A stretch of DNA of 64,000 nt from Trissonchulus latispiculum (taxonomy: Eukaryota > Nematoda > Enoplea > Enoplida > Ironidae): contig JASAND010024176.1 of assembly GCA_030248195.1 (NCBI GenBank), forward strand, positions 62,001-126,000. Reading direction: 5' to 3'. Shown here piece by piece: positions 10,675 through 20,431 of this stretch. A model generated the notes under the pieces. The model made no database searches. It was not told the DNA's origin and worked only from the letters and a program-made list of their open reading frames with translations. Every line of letters begins with the position of its first letter. Position 1 is the first letter of the stretch. The position numbers were made by a program, and so were the translations under genes.

Positions 10675-10970
10675 AGCCGACAAGCGGAATTACAACAGCC
10701 GACAAGCGGAATTACAACAGCCGACAAGCGGAATTACAACACCCGACAAGCGGGATTACAAGAAAATTACAAGAGTGTTTAATGTTTAGTAGATCATTCT
10801 TTTTATTTTGTTCCATTTTTCTTATCACTTTCAAAGAAGAATTATGAAGTTAGGGAGAGTGTACAGGAGAACGAAATTGAGGGAGTAGCATATTTGTATT
10901 AGAGTGGGCCAGCGTCGCTGGATTTACAAGAGCCGGCAAGCCGGAATTACAATGCCGGCAAAGCCGGATT
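10675..10970 (-). repeat. 22-bp tandem repeats in the 3' untranslated part of the Penelope-like element
   Basis: Four units of GCCGACAAGCGGAATTACAA lie at 10677-10765. Two diverged units containing GCCGGCAAGCCGGAATTACA lie at about 10930-10970. They are downstream of the RT stop and upstream of the 3' pseudo-LTR. The motif contains a short CCGGC/GCCGG self-complementarity in the second group. Confidence 0.75.
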
Positions 10971-10995
10971 ACAAGGGTGTTTAGGTGTCCTGGAT

Positions 10996-12363
10996 CTACA
11001 AAAGCATACTTTTAACGTTGTTCCATTTGTCTTTGTCGTTTTCATGGTTTAAGGTGTATTTTTGGTTTATCTTAGGTTCTTTGTAAATAGCATTAAAAAT
11101 AGACTGTTTAATAAATTTGTTAGTATATCCTCTTTGTTTTAACATAATACTTAGAGATCTCGTGCAATGTTTAAAGTCTTCATATCTGTCGCAGATATTA
11201 CCATATCTGAGTATTTGGTTTTTAATTGTGTTTTTAATGATACTACCGGAGATATTAGACGTCGATGTAGGGAATTTAAAAGTCACAAAGGGGAAATCGT
11301 TTCTTTTATCATATAATTTCGTAGTAAATTTTCCGTTTATAATTTTAATGTTAAGGTCGAGTACATTTGCTTCTTGATCATTAGTATTTACTTTGTTCAG
11401 TTGTAATTCATCAGGGTACATCTTACAGATGATTTCGTAGAATTTCCCTTCATCGTTAAGGAGTGTTATGTCATCGATCAGTCTGTAAGAATATTTAAGA
11501 TACTCTATACCAATCCCTTTGTTCTTAGTGATGTATGTATATTCCATATTATGTAAAACTAAATTTGCTATAGATGGAGCAGCGTTACTACCCATAGGTA
11601 TTCCTATGGTTTGTCTAAAGGTATAGTTTCCACAGCTGAAATATAGGTTATCCAAGAGGAATTTTATATGTTGACATAGTAAATTTGATGTAATAATGTC
11701 TTTCGTATTTTTAGTAGTTCCCCATCTAACTCGTAGCTTGTTTTTATGCATAGGGTGTCTCATAGTTTTATGTATTAGGTTTTCTAAGTTACTGCATATC
11801 GTAGAATGGTGAAGGTTTGTATACAAAGTAGTGAAGTCATATGTATTTATCGTTTTTGCAGCTGATTTTTCATTGATTTTTGATGTAGTAGTTAGGATAG
11901 GCTGGCTGCTACCTATTACCCAATAAGGATTTATTTTTAAAAAAGTTTTTGCCATTTTTCCATAACGGAATCTCGAAGTTGATATTAGTTTAAGTGCATT
12001 GTCAATAATGATAGATAGCGGTTTCGTAAGTGCATGTTTGCTAGCAATAATAGTCCTAAACTTTATTGGGGTTTTGTGAAATTTGGGAATTAGGTATATG
12101 TGAGGTAGTTGTGTATTATCTCCTAGTTGTATATTATTTGATTTGTAGTAATTGGTAATTTTATCTGTAATTTCTGGGAGTGTATTGGATGTAGTGATAT
12201 ACGTGTCTGATTTGTCTTTTAGTAGTCCTAATTCATTGAGGGTTTGGTGTATGCAAAATTGTTTACATATAATAGCTATGTTTTGATTTGCTTTATCTAC
12301 GGGAGTCAGAACATAATCATTGTGTATTCTAATTAGTAATTGTTTTAGTCCATGCGTTTCCAT
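10996..12363 (-). CDS. Penelope-like reverse transcriptase
   Basis: A 455-residue frame carrying the RT of a Penelope-like element, which copies element RNA at the nicked target. Visible blocks: YVLTPVDKANQN (17-28), the entry motif of this RT group; LPHIYLIPKFHKTP (86-99) followed by KFRTIIAS; motif A YDFTTLYTNL with the catalytic Asp at 176; motif B QTIGIPMGSNAAPSIANLVL (251-270); motif C with the Asp pair at 297-298 in RLIDDITLL. A thumb-like C-terminal part follows up to KWNNVKSMLL. The core looks intact. The ATG at 12363 may not be the natural start: this frame is open upstream (NKNLKHFNTNT) and overlaps the end of the GIY-YIG frame, one base out of register. The native protein may be a single chain broken by one indel, or made by frameshifting. 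Confidence 0.9.
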   Translation of the reverse strand: METHGLKQLLIRIHNDYVLTPVDKANQNIAIICKQFCIHQTLNELGLLKDKSDTYITTSNTLPEITDKITNYYKSNNIQLGDNTQLPHIYLIPKFHKTPIKFRTIIASKHALTKPLSIIIDNALKLISTSRFRYGKMAKTFLKINPYWVIGSSQPILTTTSKINEKSAAKTINTYDFTTLYTNLHHSTICSNLENLIHKTMRHPMHKNKLRVRWGTTKNTKDIITSNLLCQHIKFLLDNLYFSCGNYTFRQTIGIPMGSNAAPSIANLVLHNMEYTYITKNKGIGIEYLKYSYRLIDDITLLNDEGKFYEIICKMYPDELQLNKVNTNDQEANVLDLNIKIINGKFTTKLYDKRNDFPFVTFKFPTSTSNISGSIIKNTIKNQILRYGNICDRYEDFKHCTRSLSIMLKQRGYTNKFIKQSIFNAIYKEPKINQKYTLNHENDKDKWNNVKSMLL

Positions 12364-12382
12364 GGTATTTGTATTGAAGTGT

Positions 12383-13894
12383 TTAAGGTTTTTGTTTAAG
12401 GCTTCTTTTACAGTTTATAATAGCGCCTGCCCAATGTGTTAGTTTGTATTTATCGATTTTATATTTAGTATGTATTTTGTTTATATACTGTTGTAGGCCT
12501 AGTGTAATATCATCAATAATTTTTAGTAGGTTAGGTTTTTGTGGTAGTCTATATTTAGGTCCATTAATAAGTATATTTTCAAGTTTTTTACAGTTTAGTA
12601 CAGTTAAATCCCCAGTGATTATATGTTTGTGGAAGTTGTCAGATGAGGGGTTATTTGAACAATTACATTGGTAACCGTTGTTTTTAAAATTTTTAATCCA
12701 TTCATCTATGTCCAAGTCTTTAATAGTTTGTTTATAGTTATAGATTTGTGTAGCAATTGGTTGGTTGTATTTGTAGAAGATTCTTGGTTTATGTATATCA
12801 TTATTATATTTGGGAACCGGCATCAAGTGCACGTGTTCATTAAATATTCTATTTAAGTTTATACTGTCGATAATTTTATGTTTAAAGTTAAAAGTAATGT
12901 TTTCTTTGTTTTGTTTTTTGACTGTGTTATTACCTTTTATCATATTTAGTTTACCTTCAGATAAGTCCTTCACTAGGTCATATTTAGGATTATTTTTATT
13001 AAGATTATTTATAGCGACTAGTGTTTTTAATTGTTTTTTATTTAGTTTGTGTATTGTATCGTAAATGTATTTGTGTGTAGTACCGTCTTGATAGAATTTC
13101 TGATATTCTTGTTCCTTTATGGTATTGTTTTTAAAAATACGTTTTGTTTTTGTTCGTGTATTACTGATACTTTGTTTTATGTTTTCGTAAATATGTAGGT
13201 TTTCTAGAACAGTTAAATTGTAGTCTTCTTTTTTTAAAAGTTCGTTGAGACCATAAGGGGTTTTTGTTTTTAACCGTTTTATCCAGTAAGCTTCTCTATC
13301 CCTCCTGTTATTTTTATCTTGTTGTGAGTCATTAGATGTTTTAATTGTTTCTATTATTTGAACTGTAAAGTTTTTACAGGAGCCAATGTTGAAATGTGCT
13401 GCAAGAGTTTTACAATTTGCTTTTATAGGATTTTTGATACTGTTCCTGTGTTCGCCAATTCTAATTTTTAGTTTTCTTCCTGTTTCACCCACATACTGTA
13501 AGCCACATTCCGTGCAAGTAATTAAGTAGATCACATTAGTAGTGTTACAGTCTACTTGTTTGTTATCACTATTAATTATAGAATGTACTTGTGAATTATA
13601 GTATCCTTTAAATTCTGAACCTTCTTTGTATACGGTACAGCAGTTGCATCTTTTAGCTTTACATCTAAGTCCTGTAGTTTCGGGTTGGGTTTCATTTTGG
13701 TTGTGATCTTCTATATCTGCCTTAAGGTGTTTGAAGGTTTTACCTACAGCCCTGTCATCAGTCGTTTCCGAGGTCATATCCATAAGAGTACCTGTTGGGC
13801 ATGTATTCTCCGGCCCTGATACGGAGCCCGTGCCGGCATTTATTGTATGTGGACTATTCATAATAATAAGTAAAGAATAAGAAAACAGGATCAT
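12383..13894 (-). CDS. GIY-YIG endonuclease with linker domain (N-terminal part of the Penelope-like protein)
   Basis: A 503-residue frame, 5' of the RT on the minus strand. A Cys cluster (C78, C83, C85, C86) is followed by the GIY-YIG-type nuclease: NVIYLITC at 120-127, CGLQYVGETGR at 130-140, the Arg of the KIRIGEHR segment (145) and a Glu in RDREAYW (201), which are the expected catalytic side chains. This nuclease nicks the target DNA for priming. Residues 226-503 form a basic linker with a Cys-x-Cys pair, HKHIITGDL and LINGPKYRLP, which precedes the RT fingers. The second Met (residue 12, position 13861) is an equally good start, because the first eleven residues are purely hydrophobic. 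The frame stops at 12383, 20 bases before the RT Met, and is out of register with it. Confidence 0.87.
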   Translation of the reverse strand: MILFSYSLLIIMNSPHTINAGTGSVSGPENTCPTGTLMDMTSETTDDRAVGKTFKHLKADIEDHNQNETQPETTGLRCKAKRCNCCTVYKEGSEFKGYYNSQVHSIINSDNKQVDCNTTNVIYLITCTECGLQYVGETGRKLKIRIGEHRNSIKNPIKANCKTLAAHFNIGSCKNFTVQIIETIKTSNDSQQDKNNRRDREAYWIKRLKTKTPYGLNELLKKEDYNLTVLENLHIYENIKQSISNTRTKTKRIFKNNTIKEQEYQKFYQDGTTHKYIYDTIHKLNKKQLKTLVAINNLNKNNPKYDLVKDLSEGKLNMIKGNNTVKKQNKENITFNFKHKIIDSINLNRIFNEHVHLMPVPKYNNDIHKPRIFYKYNQPIATQIYNYKQTIKDLDIDEWIKNFKNNGYQCNCSNNPSSDNFHKHIITGDLTVLNCKKLENILINGPKYRLPQKPNLLKIIDDITLGLQQYINKIHTKYKIDKYKLTHWAGAIINCKRSLKQKP

Positions 13895-14103
13895 GCGTTC
13901 AAGTCCATTCCATAGTCATAATCGTATTGAGGGCTGAGGCACGTAAAAAGTGTAATAGGGCTTAAACCTTAGACACCTATATATTTTAATATTCACAGGC
14001 GCAAGCGAAAGGTGACGAACCAAAGTCGAGCGTGTGCCCACGCGCAACCCTAGCCCTCAGGGAAGAGCACGCTCAAGTGCCACTAAGGGGGTGGGTTGAA
14101 CAC

Positions 14104-14568
14104 AAAAGAAAAGAGGGGATGAAGATTTAGCGCAGTATCAATGCTAATTTGAATACGAACCAGTAACCGTGTGGTTTGAAATATGTATATACTTACATAA
14201 ATTCCTCGATAGCTGCTGAGGCAGATATGTCAAAATTCCCTGAATCTGCAATTGAACCTTCCGTCATGGTATAACACAACCGCTGAATTATGGAAATGAG
14301 GTGCATTGTACAAGTAGGGTGAATGGGATAGTGGGTCTATGAAATTAGCATCTAAGGTTAAGTAGAAAATTCAGAGTCTTTCGGCCCTAATCCCTTAGAC
14401 TCTGACTAGATTGTGACAATTAGGATGGCAGAATTAAACATTTAGGGTGAGTAGGTATACTAAGATTAATTAACGGGTCTTATAGCCAGAGTGGGATAGG
14501 ACCGGAACGAGTCATCATCAGAGGGATCCAGTAAATGAGAATTATATTATGATCACACTTCTCACTAT
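14104..14568 (-). repeat. Pseudo-LTR, 5' copy of the Penelope-like element
   Basis: Direct repeat of 10037-10501 upstream of the GIY-YIG frame. It ends ...CACTTCTCACTAT next to AAACCACAATC of the interrupted repeat. A CTGATGATGAC stretch on the minus strand was checked for a hammerhead core without success. Confidence 0.85.
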
Positions 14569-14786
14569 AAACCACAATCTGGGCTAATTTAGGCATATTT
14601 TAGCACTAATTTGTCAATTTTCAAGCCCTACTTTCGCATACGAAAAATGTTGACAGAAGCTTTTGAGTAAGTTTAATGAACAATACATCGAAAAAGGAGC
14701 ATTTTTAGCTAAAAAACTTGGGTACAGTTTAGGGGGGGTCCCCCTCCCCCGAATTTCGGATTTTGGTGGGGTCCCCCGAGCCAAAT
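14569..14786. mobile_element. Right remainder of the G-tract repeat split by the Penelope-like element
   Basis: AAACCACAATCTGGGCTAAT onward is the reverse complement of about 7540-7760, through the AAAAACTTGGGTACAGTTTA block and C-tracts to GAGCCAAAT. The match across the gap shows the insertion point. Confidence 0.75.
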
Positions 14787-15050
14787 CACACGACGCCCAT
14801 TTTTAGAAAACAATTAGAAAAAATTAAATTTTTTCTAAATATTTTCTAATTGTTTTCTACAGTTGACAAATTTTTTCTAGTTGTTTTCTAATTGTTTTCA
14901 AATTATTTTCTCCATTAGAAAATAATTAGAAAATAAAATCTTAATTGTTTTCTAATTGTTTTCTTAATTTTTTCCAATTGTTTTCCAAACTAGAAAACAA
15001 TTAGAAAACTATTCTAATTTTTTCTAATTATTTTCTAATTTTGTGAAATA
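14787..15050. repeat. TTAGAAAACAATT satellite, copy 1
   Basis: Many degenerate, alternately inverted copies of TTAGAAAACAATTAGAAAA and its complement. The left junction CACACGACGCCC adjoins a G-tract element. The same junction in reverse occurs with the second array (23118-23415), so the satellite is part of a mobile or duplicated unit and is not simply local slippage. Confidence 0.75.
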
Positions 15051-15059
15051 TCATCAAAA

Positions 15060-16165
15060 AGGTTCACGTGGTTCCATTTTCCTTGTCAACCCACTTTTTC
15101 GGATTTTGGCTGGAACTTTTCTGTTATAAGGGCTAGCTGAGAACTCTATATATATACCATCGTACTTGGCGTGCTTAGAACTTCCTTTTAAGCCCATTTG
15201 CACTTTTCTAGGTTGTACCGTTAGGTCGGTATACAAAAAGTAGCGGGGGAAAACCCAATTGGGGGGAAATAAACCCACCCCTCACAGGTCCTAAAAATTG
15301 TCGTAGCGCGATTCTGACACTTCTTGTGTAAAATTCAACTTTTTTAATTAGTATATATATATATATAAGTCAAAAAACCCGGCCTAGGTAGCTTTTTTAA
15401 GATTTCATGTGCCATTGAAAATGCAGCATCAAATGGATAGGTTCCATACCATACGTATATACTGTTTAAGACATTAACATAGGGCAATTTTTGAAAAATG
15501 CTAAAAGCGATGTAATTTGATAAAACTTTTTATTCTATTCTAACGTGTAGAGAATTGTTTTTTACGGACAGTTGGCTATTAAAAGTCCCAAAGTCCGTCC
15601 TCTGCTGGGTCATTCAGTAGCGAAATTGCACTTTAAGGTATTTTGCCTACCCACTACCCAGGTATTCAAAATTCCCAAATCTGACACCATAGGCAGGGTG
15701 ACGCAGCGTCCTCGATAACACTGTACTATAGCCACGAATTGTTTCCCTGTTGAGTTGGTAAAAAATTTTCAAAAAATTGGATGGGGTTTTCCCTCAACGT
15801 GGGTTTTCCCCCACCACGTTTGACAATGTGCCAGGCTGGTGCGTTGGGTCTGTCTAATTTTTGCTGTGTGCAAAGAGGAAGAGTTGCCATCATTGCAAAT
15901 ATTTGCAAAACTTTTCTAACATAACCCAGTCAAAAGTTACTTACATCGGTCCAAACTTTTGTCTGGTTGGGCAAAAGTAGGTGTCATTTTTCAAAATGTC
16001 AAAAAATGAGCAGGAGTGAACCAAATGACTTAATCTGTCCATACATAATGAGTCGCGCTTTATGCTGCTATGTGTTGGAGCTCATAGCTGCAACCCATGA
16101 CCCAGGAGGTGGGTGGGGGTTTCCCCCCCCAAAAGGGGTGGGTTTTTCACCCTACGGCTATATAT
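15060..16165. mobile_element. Interspersed repeat family X, copy A
   Basis: About 1.1 kb that aligns along its length with 45045-46150 in SARAF intron 1. Shared blocks include AACCCAC-TTTTCGGATTT, GGTCGGTATA, AAAATTGTCGTAGC, GCAGCATCAAATGGA, TTTGACAATGTGCCAG and a final GGGTGGGTTTTT before GGCTATA. GGGGAAAACCC-type motifs recur inside it. No coding capacity was recognised and no terminal repeat was fixed. Confidence 0.7.
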
Positions 16166-16212
16166 ACGTACGTAATATATATGAGTCGATTTCTGGGATG
16201 CTCGCAGATAGA

Positions 16213-18110
16213 ACGGACAACCTGGAAAATTTATTTTCTCCTTACTATGCCAGTTGATTAGGATTGGTAGGGCCAGTAAAACCTGTAAATATCAGCTTGT
16301 TTTGATGAGTAAGGTCCATTTTTGTGATTTTGCCATGGCTGCTAAATGTCCAATTTTACTTCTTGACTTTGTTCCGCTATATTGAAAGACATAGACGTGG
16401 TACGGTGCTACTTTTGGTCCTCAAATTGTTCAGAGAGCTTTACCATGGGTATGCAAAAGGTGTTCTGCTTCAGCTGTCATGTATAGAGGTCGGGGAAAAA
16501 ACCAACCCGCAAGTGGTGGGGAAAAAACCAACCCCCCGTTTGGGCGATGGGGATGAGCTAGCGGGCTCAAATTTTGCATGCAGGTTGGTAGGGCCCATCC
16601 CACCTACCACACCAAATTTGAGCTAAATCGGACCACTTTTGAACATTTTATGACATTTTGAAAATTTTGGCATTTTCGACCCCCCAAAAATACAAAATTT
16701 GCCTATTTCTAAAGGCCTGTAGAAACTTTTCCATAGTAGTTAGGTAATAACTTTTGATAGTTTCTATGAGAACAACATGTGCTCTTTCCAAAAATTCCCT
16801 TCCTGCGACGCTTGGCAAGCTGCCAGCAGAATTTTTACAAAATGGGAAAAACCAAGGGGTGGGAAAAAACCCAATTTTTGCTTTTGCTGCCAAACTCCCA
16901 AAAATGGTTCTTAGTTGCTCAAAAGTCATCCACATAGCAAGTTTAATGCGTTCTTTCACGTGAACAGCTCAAAATTGCATTTGGACTTGGCAAGCCGGTA
17001 AAAACCTCATTTCGGCGGATCGGCTGTTTGACTCAGCTAAAGCGGCCAAAAAGTACTCTGGGACAAAGAAATACGCAAAAAACACTGAAACAACGTTTAT
17101 TTTAATTTATTTCGTCGAATTTCGAAAGATTTACAAATTTTTGCATTTTAACATGGAAACTGGCAAATTTGATGAAACCTAGCCAGTTGATACTGCAAAT
17201 ATTGATGCTTGATTTTCTCACTTATTATACGAAATATCGCAAAAATAAGTGCAGATATGAAGTCAGCGACGCCGATTTAACCTGTTGCATGCATAAAATC
17301 GCTAATATGAGTTACCCTGACCGAATACTGGGGTTGGTTTTTTCCCGCCATTGGTTTTTTACCCCGGTTAATCAACCGTTGCGTTAATTACTATTTAACG
17401 ACAGGACATAGAGAGGCGATTTATATACCAAAATGACAGTCTAAAGACAGGGCTTGATAAGAAAATAATTTATAGCCGGATTGCTCCACTGGGTAGTTCT
17501 GCAGAGTCCAAAAAGTGACTACCTTGGTTTTTTCCCATTTTGTAGAAATTTTGCTGGCAGCATGCCAAGCGTCGCAGGAAGGCGAGACCGACATTTTTGG
17601 AAAGAGCACATGTTGTTCTCATAGAAACTATCAAAAGTTATTACCTAACTACTATGGAAAAGTTTCTACAGGCCTTCAAAAATAGGCAAATTTTGTATTT
17701 TTGGGGGTCGAAAATGCCAAAATTTTCAAAATGTCATAAAATGTTCAAAAGTGGTCCGATTTTGCTCAAATTTGGTGTGGTAGGTGGGATGGGCCCTACC
17801 AACTTGCATGCAAAATTTGAGCCCGCTAGCTCATCCCCATCGCCCAAACGAGGGGTTGGTTTTTCCCCACCACTTGCGGGTTGGTTTTTTCCCCGACCTC
17901 TATACCACGTCTATGTCTTTCAATATACATAGTGAAACAATGTCAAGAAGTAAAATTGGACATTTAGCTGCCATAGCAAATTCACAAAATTGGATAACTC
18001 AGTAACCGCTCGTCAAAACAAGCTGATATATATTTTCAGGTTGTACAACCCCTACCAATCCTAATCAACTGACAAAAAGTGAGGCAAATCGATTTTTCAA
18101 GGTTGTCCGC
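16213..18110. mobile_element. Long foldback element, about 1.9 kb
   Basis: The left arm 16213-16865 returns as reverse complement at 17515-18110. Matching landmarks are CGGACAACCT/AGGTTGTCCG at the ends, GTTGATTAGGATTGGTAGGG, the GGGGAAAAAACCAACC motifs, GAACAACATGTGCTCTTTCC and CCTGCGACGCTTGGCA. The loop 16866-17514 is unrelated and has no gene. Open frames of 60-110 residues in the arms mirror each other and are not genes. Confidence 0.85.
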
Positions 18111-18119
18111 TAACAACGA

Positions 18120-19005
18120 CTCTATAGTCTAGCAAACTTAAACTGGACCAAAAGAGTGAATTTCGTGGAGAGTTTATTATTCAAGTTAAGTATGACAATG
18201 TATATATTTTCTGAAAGCTCAGAAATCAGAGATTTCAAAAATTTTAGAAAATTCTTAATGTTTACGTAGTTGTGCTGGGCTTATTCTAGTGGGGTGGGGT
18301 TGGGGGGCCCCCCATAAACACCCTTCCCCCCCCAAAAATCGTTCCCCCCCCCCAAAAATCCCCCCCAAAAAAGTGGGTGCCCCTTTTGGTACCCTGAAAA
18401 AATCGCTGAGAAGGCCAAATTTTCAAAAATTTTCCGGCTTCGCCGGAGATTTTTAGTCAATTTTTGCCTATTTAAGCACTATTTTTGCACTAAAAACGAA
18501 CTTTTTTGGCGATTACTATAAAAATAGCGCTATTTTTAGCATGTTTTTAGAAAAATTTTGAAAATTCCCCCCCCCCCCAAGAATGACTCGCCCCCCGAGG
18601 GCCCCCCCCCAAAGAGCCCCCTCCCCAAGAAAAATTCCCTAGAATAAGCCCAGGTTGTGTATATGTTTACGTACTTTCACTCAGCGTGATGAGAGCTTTC
18701 AAATGGCCCGCTGGAACCACGTGCCGCCCCAAATCCGCATAATTGATACATATTCGCGTTCTCCTGAACGAGACCTTTCATTTAATACCAAACTCGACTA
18801 CTTTTCGTTTATTTTTTCTTTTCCTACAGTTTCTAAAATTTCCGAAATTTGAAATTCTAAAATTTTAGAATTTTCTAAAATTTTTGAAATCTCTGATTTC
18901 TGAGCTTTCAGAAAATATATATATATACATTGTCATTAACTTGAATAATAAACTCCACAAAATTCACTCCTTTGGTCCAGTTTAAGTTTGCTAGACTATA
19001 GATCT
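18120..19005. repeat. Inverted repeat enclosing a MITE
   Basis: CTATAGTCTAGCAAACTTAA at 18122 and onward to TCAGAAATCAGAGATTTCAA is found in reverse complement at about 18838-19005. The arms are about 140-165 bases with small indels in (TA) runs. The loop contains the MITE at 18275-18653 and about 180 bases of unassigned sequence. Confidence 0.8.
18275..18653. mobile_element. CTGGGCTTATTCTAG MITE, copy 1
   Basis: Terminal inverted repeats CTGGGCTTATTCTAG / CTAGAATAAGCCCAG, flanked by the duplicated hexamer GTTGTG (18269-18274 and 18654-18659). The inside holds C-tracts and the perfect hairpin CCGGCTTCGCCGG at about 18435. It is homologous to 63180-63521. Confidence 0.9.
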
Positions 19006-19608
19006 GAACTATATACTCAGAAATCCACTCATATATATATATATACACGTATATTTGTATATACTCATACGTACGTATATACGTATATATATATTTGTCT
19101 AGCATTTAGTATATAAATCATTACCCGAAGATTAATTCTGAGATTTTTGCGTATGTATAATATTCGTCATTTATTTTGAAAGCCGTGGGATAACCTGAAA
19201 AGGGGATATCTAAGTTAGATAATTGCTGTTGCGATTTCCATGGTTCCTTGAGTCTGAGTGAGTATATATCCAAGTAGGGTTGGGATTTGGAAGGGTCCAA
19301 TCCCCCTTCCCATTTTTGGGAGCTAAAAGACTAAGAGATTTTTACTTTTTTATAGGAGCCTGTGCATTCTTACTGGTCATTTTTATTTTGCTGAGTTTTA
19401 TCGGACTCCATCACATTATGACCATTCAGTTGCTTCTTAGCAACTGCAGCATAGTTTTTCGTTTGTCGTTTGCTGGAATTTATACAGCCGTTGACTTTTT
19501 TTCGTAGCTAAGGATAGATGGGCTTTTTATGCATTACATTAACATTACATTAAATTAATATCACATGGGTTTTAACCCATTTGATTCAGTTCTAGGAAGA
19601 ACTGAATT

Positions 19609-20430
19609 ATGGCGGAATCAATTTGCAATGCTGAGATCTGCCGGATGAAATCGACAAAAATTGGTGAATTTGATTTCAAAGTGAATTGCCATGTCTGTGC
19701 CCAACCTCATCACTCTCTCTGTGCTGGGATCAAGGACTCCACTTTTAAGAAAATTTCTGATACTGAAATTTTCTCTGTTCTGAATTTCACATGTGCTAGA
19801 TGTAATGATCGATTGCGGAAATTGTTGGATCAGGTTCCGGCTCCCGGAACGGACCGTTTGATGCAGATGGAGAAACAAATCGCTGACCTTCTTGGCAGGG
19901 TTGCCTCTTTGGAGGCGCGGCCTGCGCCTCCTTCAGTGAATGATGTCCGTGAAGAAGTTGCGGACTTACTCGAGGCCCAAGAAAAGAAAAACCGAGCTGT
20001 AATTTTTGGACTTCCTGAACAGGTTCCTTCTCCTGACGATGATGGTGAGCCGCTTTCCATGGCGGCTGTCAAGGAAAAGGATTTGGCGGAAGTTCGTGAT
20101 TTGGTTGCGAAGTCTGGGGTTGATCCGGATTGTGTGCAGGATGCTTTCCGTGATGGTTTACCACGTAAAGATGGGAAGCCAAGAATCTTGAAGGTTGTCT
20201 TCAATCCTACTGCTGCCAAATTTGCCTTTATTGGATCAGTCAAGGACCAACAGACGAAGAAAGCTCGCTGGTCCAAGGTTTGGGCCCGTCCTGATTTGAC
20301 CTTCCGTGAGCGACGCAGAGATGAGGTGCTTCGCTCGAAGCTGGCCAAAGCCCGTGAAACCTGTGAAGATGCAATTATACGTAAAGGTATTATTGTGAAT
20401 CGTAAAACTGGGAATGTAATCGAGGCATAG
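19609..20430 (+). CDS. CR1-like ORF1 protein with PHD-type zinc finger
   Basis: 273 residues. The N-terminus carries a zinc-finger pattern with C6, C11, C27, C30, H35, C38, C62 and C65, which suits a PHD finger as found in ORF1 of CR1-group elements. It is followed by a coiled-coil-prone stretch (about 84-130, MEKQIADLLGRVASLEA) and a basic C-terminal domain (RKDGKPRILKVVF at about 185-197). Such proteins bind element RNA and assist priming. The ATG is preceded by an untranslated AT-rich leader. The stop codon is separated from the next ATG by a single G (TAGGATG), an arrangement suited to termination-reinitiation. The frame has no internal stop, unlike most other retroposon copies here. Confidence 0.8.
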   Translation: MAESICNAEICRMKSTKIGEFDFKVNCHVCAQPHHSLCAGIKDSTFKKISDTEIFSVLNFTCARCNDRLRKLLDQVPAPGTDRLMQMEKQIADLLGRVASLEARPAPPSVNDVREEVADLLEAQEKKNRAVIFGLPEQVPSPDDDGEPLSMAAVKEKDLAEVRDLVAKSGVDPDCVQDAFRDGLPRKDGKPRILKVVFNPTAAKFAFIGSVKDQQTKKARWSKVWARPDLTFRERRRDEVLRSKLAKARETCEDAIIRKGIIVNRKTGNVIEA

Positions 20431-20431
20431 G

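Larger units (their letters stand above)
10037..14568 (-). mobile_element. Penelope-like element with N-terminal GIY-YIG (Naiad-type), nearly complete
   Basis: Minus-strand element with two adjacent frames, GIY-YIG nuclease first and reverse transcriptase second, bounded by 465-bp direct repeats (10037-10501 and 14104-14568). Penelope-like elements often show such pseudo-LTRs. Ordinary Penelope elements carry GIY-YIG at the C-terminus. The order here matches the permuted clade described as Naiad/Chlamys. Outside the repeats, both sides belong to one interrupted G-tract repeat: AATTATA on the left joins TATAAACC on the right, as in the uninterrupted copy at about 7750. The two terminal repeats differ at one position that I can see (10167 region versus 14234 region), which suggests a young insertion. 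Confidence 0.85.

Noticed and set aside
16648..17609. Pairs of 60-110-residue frames on both strands
   Set aside because: They are the two arms of one inverted repeat read in both directions.
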